DNA of 64,000 nt from positions 22,882 to 86,881 of the forward strand of contig CACYSH010000001.1 of NCBI GenBank assembly GCA_902776945.1, given 5' to 3'. The DNA comes from an uncultured Ruminococcus sp. GTDB taxonomy: Bacteria > Bacillota > Clostridia > Oscillospirales > Ruminococcaceae. The position numbers and the translations under genes are program-made. Under the pieces are notes generated by a model. It saw only the letters and a program-made list of their open reading frames with translations. It was not told where the DNA came from and did not search any database. Below are positions 62,566 to 64,000 of the stretch, piece by piece; the first letter of the stretch is position 1, and every line of letters starts with the position of its first letter.

Positions 62566-64000
62566 TGTTTCTGAATACCCACATCATGCTCGGCGAGCTT
62601 TTCGGAAAGCACGACATACTTTCGACCCATGCCACCGCCGTCGATCTCAGCGGAAGCGATTACGCGGATTACACCGCCCTCTCGCGGTTGAAGTCGTTGG
62701 AAACGATCGATCTGACCAATTCCTCGTTTTCGGAGCTGTCCTGTCTATACGGATGTGAGAGACTCAAAACCGTCCGGATGGCGGATCGGGAGCTTTCCGC
62801 GGAGGAGTGCATCGGGTTTTACAGGAACATGCCGGAGGCGCGGCTGATCTGCCGCGTGAAGCTCGGCGGGAGGACATATGATTCTAAGCTCACGCAGCTT
62901 ATCTCCGAAAAGGTGGATACGGCAACGCAGGTTCTCTATCCGGCTTTGCGAAACCTCAGATACCTCGATCTGCGAACCTGCGACGTCTCCGATGACACCT
63001 TCAAGACGCTTACGCGGGCGTTGCCGGATTGTCTTGTGATCATGCGCGTCACGATATGCGGAAGGGAATATACGACCGATTCGGAAACCGTCATGTTTGA
63101 GGGCGAGATCACCGAGGGAGAGGCCAACCGCGCAGGATACTTTAAGAAGCTGAAATCCATTGACATACAAAAATGCGCGAATCCCGAGATACTGAGTGAT
63201 TATCTTGCCGCTCATCCCGACGTCAGGCTGGTCAGATCCGTTGATCTTCTTGGCAGAAAATTCGGTTCCGAGGACGAGCTGATCGATTTGCGGGGGGAGC
63301 AGTACACGTTCAGCCAGGTCAGGGCGGCGCTGGACGATTTTCTTCCCAAGATGAAGACCGTCAAAAAGATTGATATGTGCGGGTGCGGCCTTTCCGATGA
63401 GTAAATGGAGGCGCTTTGTGCAGCCTATCCCTCCGTCAAGTTTGTCTGGATGATACACTTTGCCAAATGGGACGTCCGGACGGACGCGGTGGCGTTTTCC
63501 GCGCTCAACCGCAGCGGTTTTGCGAGATACAGTCAGAAGGATTACGCGCCGCTCTTCCGATACTGTACGGATCTGAGGGCGCTTGATCTGAAGCACAGCA
63601 TGATTACGGACATCTCCGGAATCTCATCGCTGAAAAAGCTGAGGGCGGTGGTTCTGACCAATAACAGGATCAAGGACATCTCCGCGTTTGCGGAGCTGAA
63701 GGAACTGGAGTATATCGAGATGAATGCGACCAATAGGGTGAAGAGTCTCGAGCCGCTCAGAGCCCTTCAGACCATCCGGTTCATCAACATGTGGGGGAGT
63801 GTCGGCATCTCCGATCTTTCGCCGCTGTACGATCATGAGAAGCTGGAAATCGCCATTTTTGAGCGGACCTTGCCCCGTGACGAGCAGAAGCGGTTCATCC
63901 GTTCCAATCCCGATTGCAAGACCTTTTTCGAGGTGGACAGCTTCACGATTACCACCAATCAGACGTGGAGAAGCAATCCTTACCGGATAAAATTAATGAA
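62566..64000 (+). pseudogene. Truncated and interrupted LRR protein gene (runs off the window)
   Basis: An LRR-type protein is readable from about 62570 (ATAVDLSGSDYADYTALSRL, SLETIDLTNSSFSEL, LRYLDLRTCDVSDDTF). At 63402 a TAA interrupts it (CGCGLSDE-stop); the same frame continues directly with MEALCAAYPSVKFVW and further LRRs (LRAVVLTNNRIKDISAFAEL, LEYIEMNATN) to the end of the window. The TAA probably replaces a CAA glutamine codon. The open frame upstream, back to 62469, is the complement of the serpin fragment, so the 5' end was lost at the junction. A fragment of a reading frame may still be expressed, but the gene is treated as broken. Confidence 0.68.

Overview
The window looks like a chromosomal segment of an anaerobic Gram-positive gut Clostridium, most likely Oscillospiraceae/Ruminococcus-like. 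The indications are AGGAGG-type ribosome binding sites, near-consensus sigma-A promoters, the SCIFF ranthipeptide pair, a SufCBDSU iron-sulfur operon with an Rrf2 regulator, a dockerin-bearing secreted protein, BspA-type leucine-rich repeat proteins and a serpin remnant. The assignment is inference; there is no rRNA in the window.

Left part (1-8.3 kb): the start of a sugar-binding lipoprotein gene on the minus strand, then a plus-strand cluster under one strong promoter. It encodes a zinc-ribbon/LRR protein, a divergent protein kinase, a TerY-like von Willebrand A protein, a PP2C-like phosphatase, a membrane GGDEF protein and a cytidine-deaminase-like protein fused to a Pro-Gln-Gln-Gly-Tyr repeat tail. 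The kinase/vWA/PP2C trio matches the known TerY-type phosphorylation triad. From 8.3 to 20 kb there are small hypotheticals, a divergent type IIA topoisomerase pair, a cytidylate-kinase-like protein, a zinc-ribbon membrane protein, SCIFF peptide and maturase, and TrmL.

20-29 kb: an HPr-kinase-like gene, a secreted beta-helix protein, a 40-residue acidic peptide resembling RiPP precursors, an ABC exporter, and phosphate acetyltransferase. 29-34.3 kb: a minus-strand suf operon whose SufS lacks the segment carrying the catalytic cysteine. 34.8-37.9 kb: a small hydrolase, polyphosphate kinase and tRNA-Pro(GGG).

38-50 kb is the most interesting part. Reading leftwards it encodes O-acetylhomoserine sulfhydrylase, a LacI-family regulator, cystathionine gamma-lyase/synthase, a cysteine-synthase-like enzyme, a NifX-like protein, NifB-like, NifH-like, NifD-like and NifK-like proteins and a second NifX-like protein. 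The nitrogenase-like proteins keep the P-cluster cysteines and a cofactor-type cysteine, but no NifE/NifN is present. With the sulfur amino-acid genes this points to a nitrogenase-like C-S bond reductase (methylthio-alkane-reductase type) or a relative, not N2 fixation. A near-palindromic operator (GTGATAACGTTGTCAC) precedes the three promoters of this block, at the same distance in two of them, which suggests a LacI-family regulon.

50-64 kb: a dockerin/LRR secreted protein, a GH31 alpha-xylosidase-like enzyme, a PurF paralogue without its glutaminase nucleophile, an AEC transporter, a periplasmic-binding-protein/GGDEF fusion, an M23 (SpoIIQ-like) protein, a double-zinc-ribbon LRR protein, and a junction between a 3' serpin fragment and a broken LRR gene running off the end. 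Non-coding gaps hold at least five families of short inverted-repeat elements; one family occupies three successive gaps in the nitrogenase-like operon.
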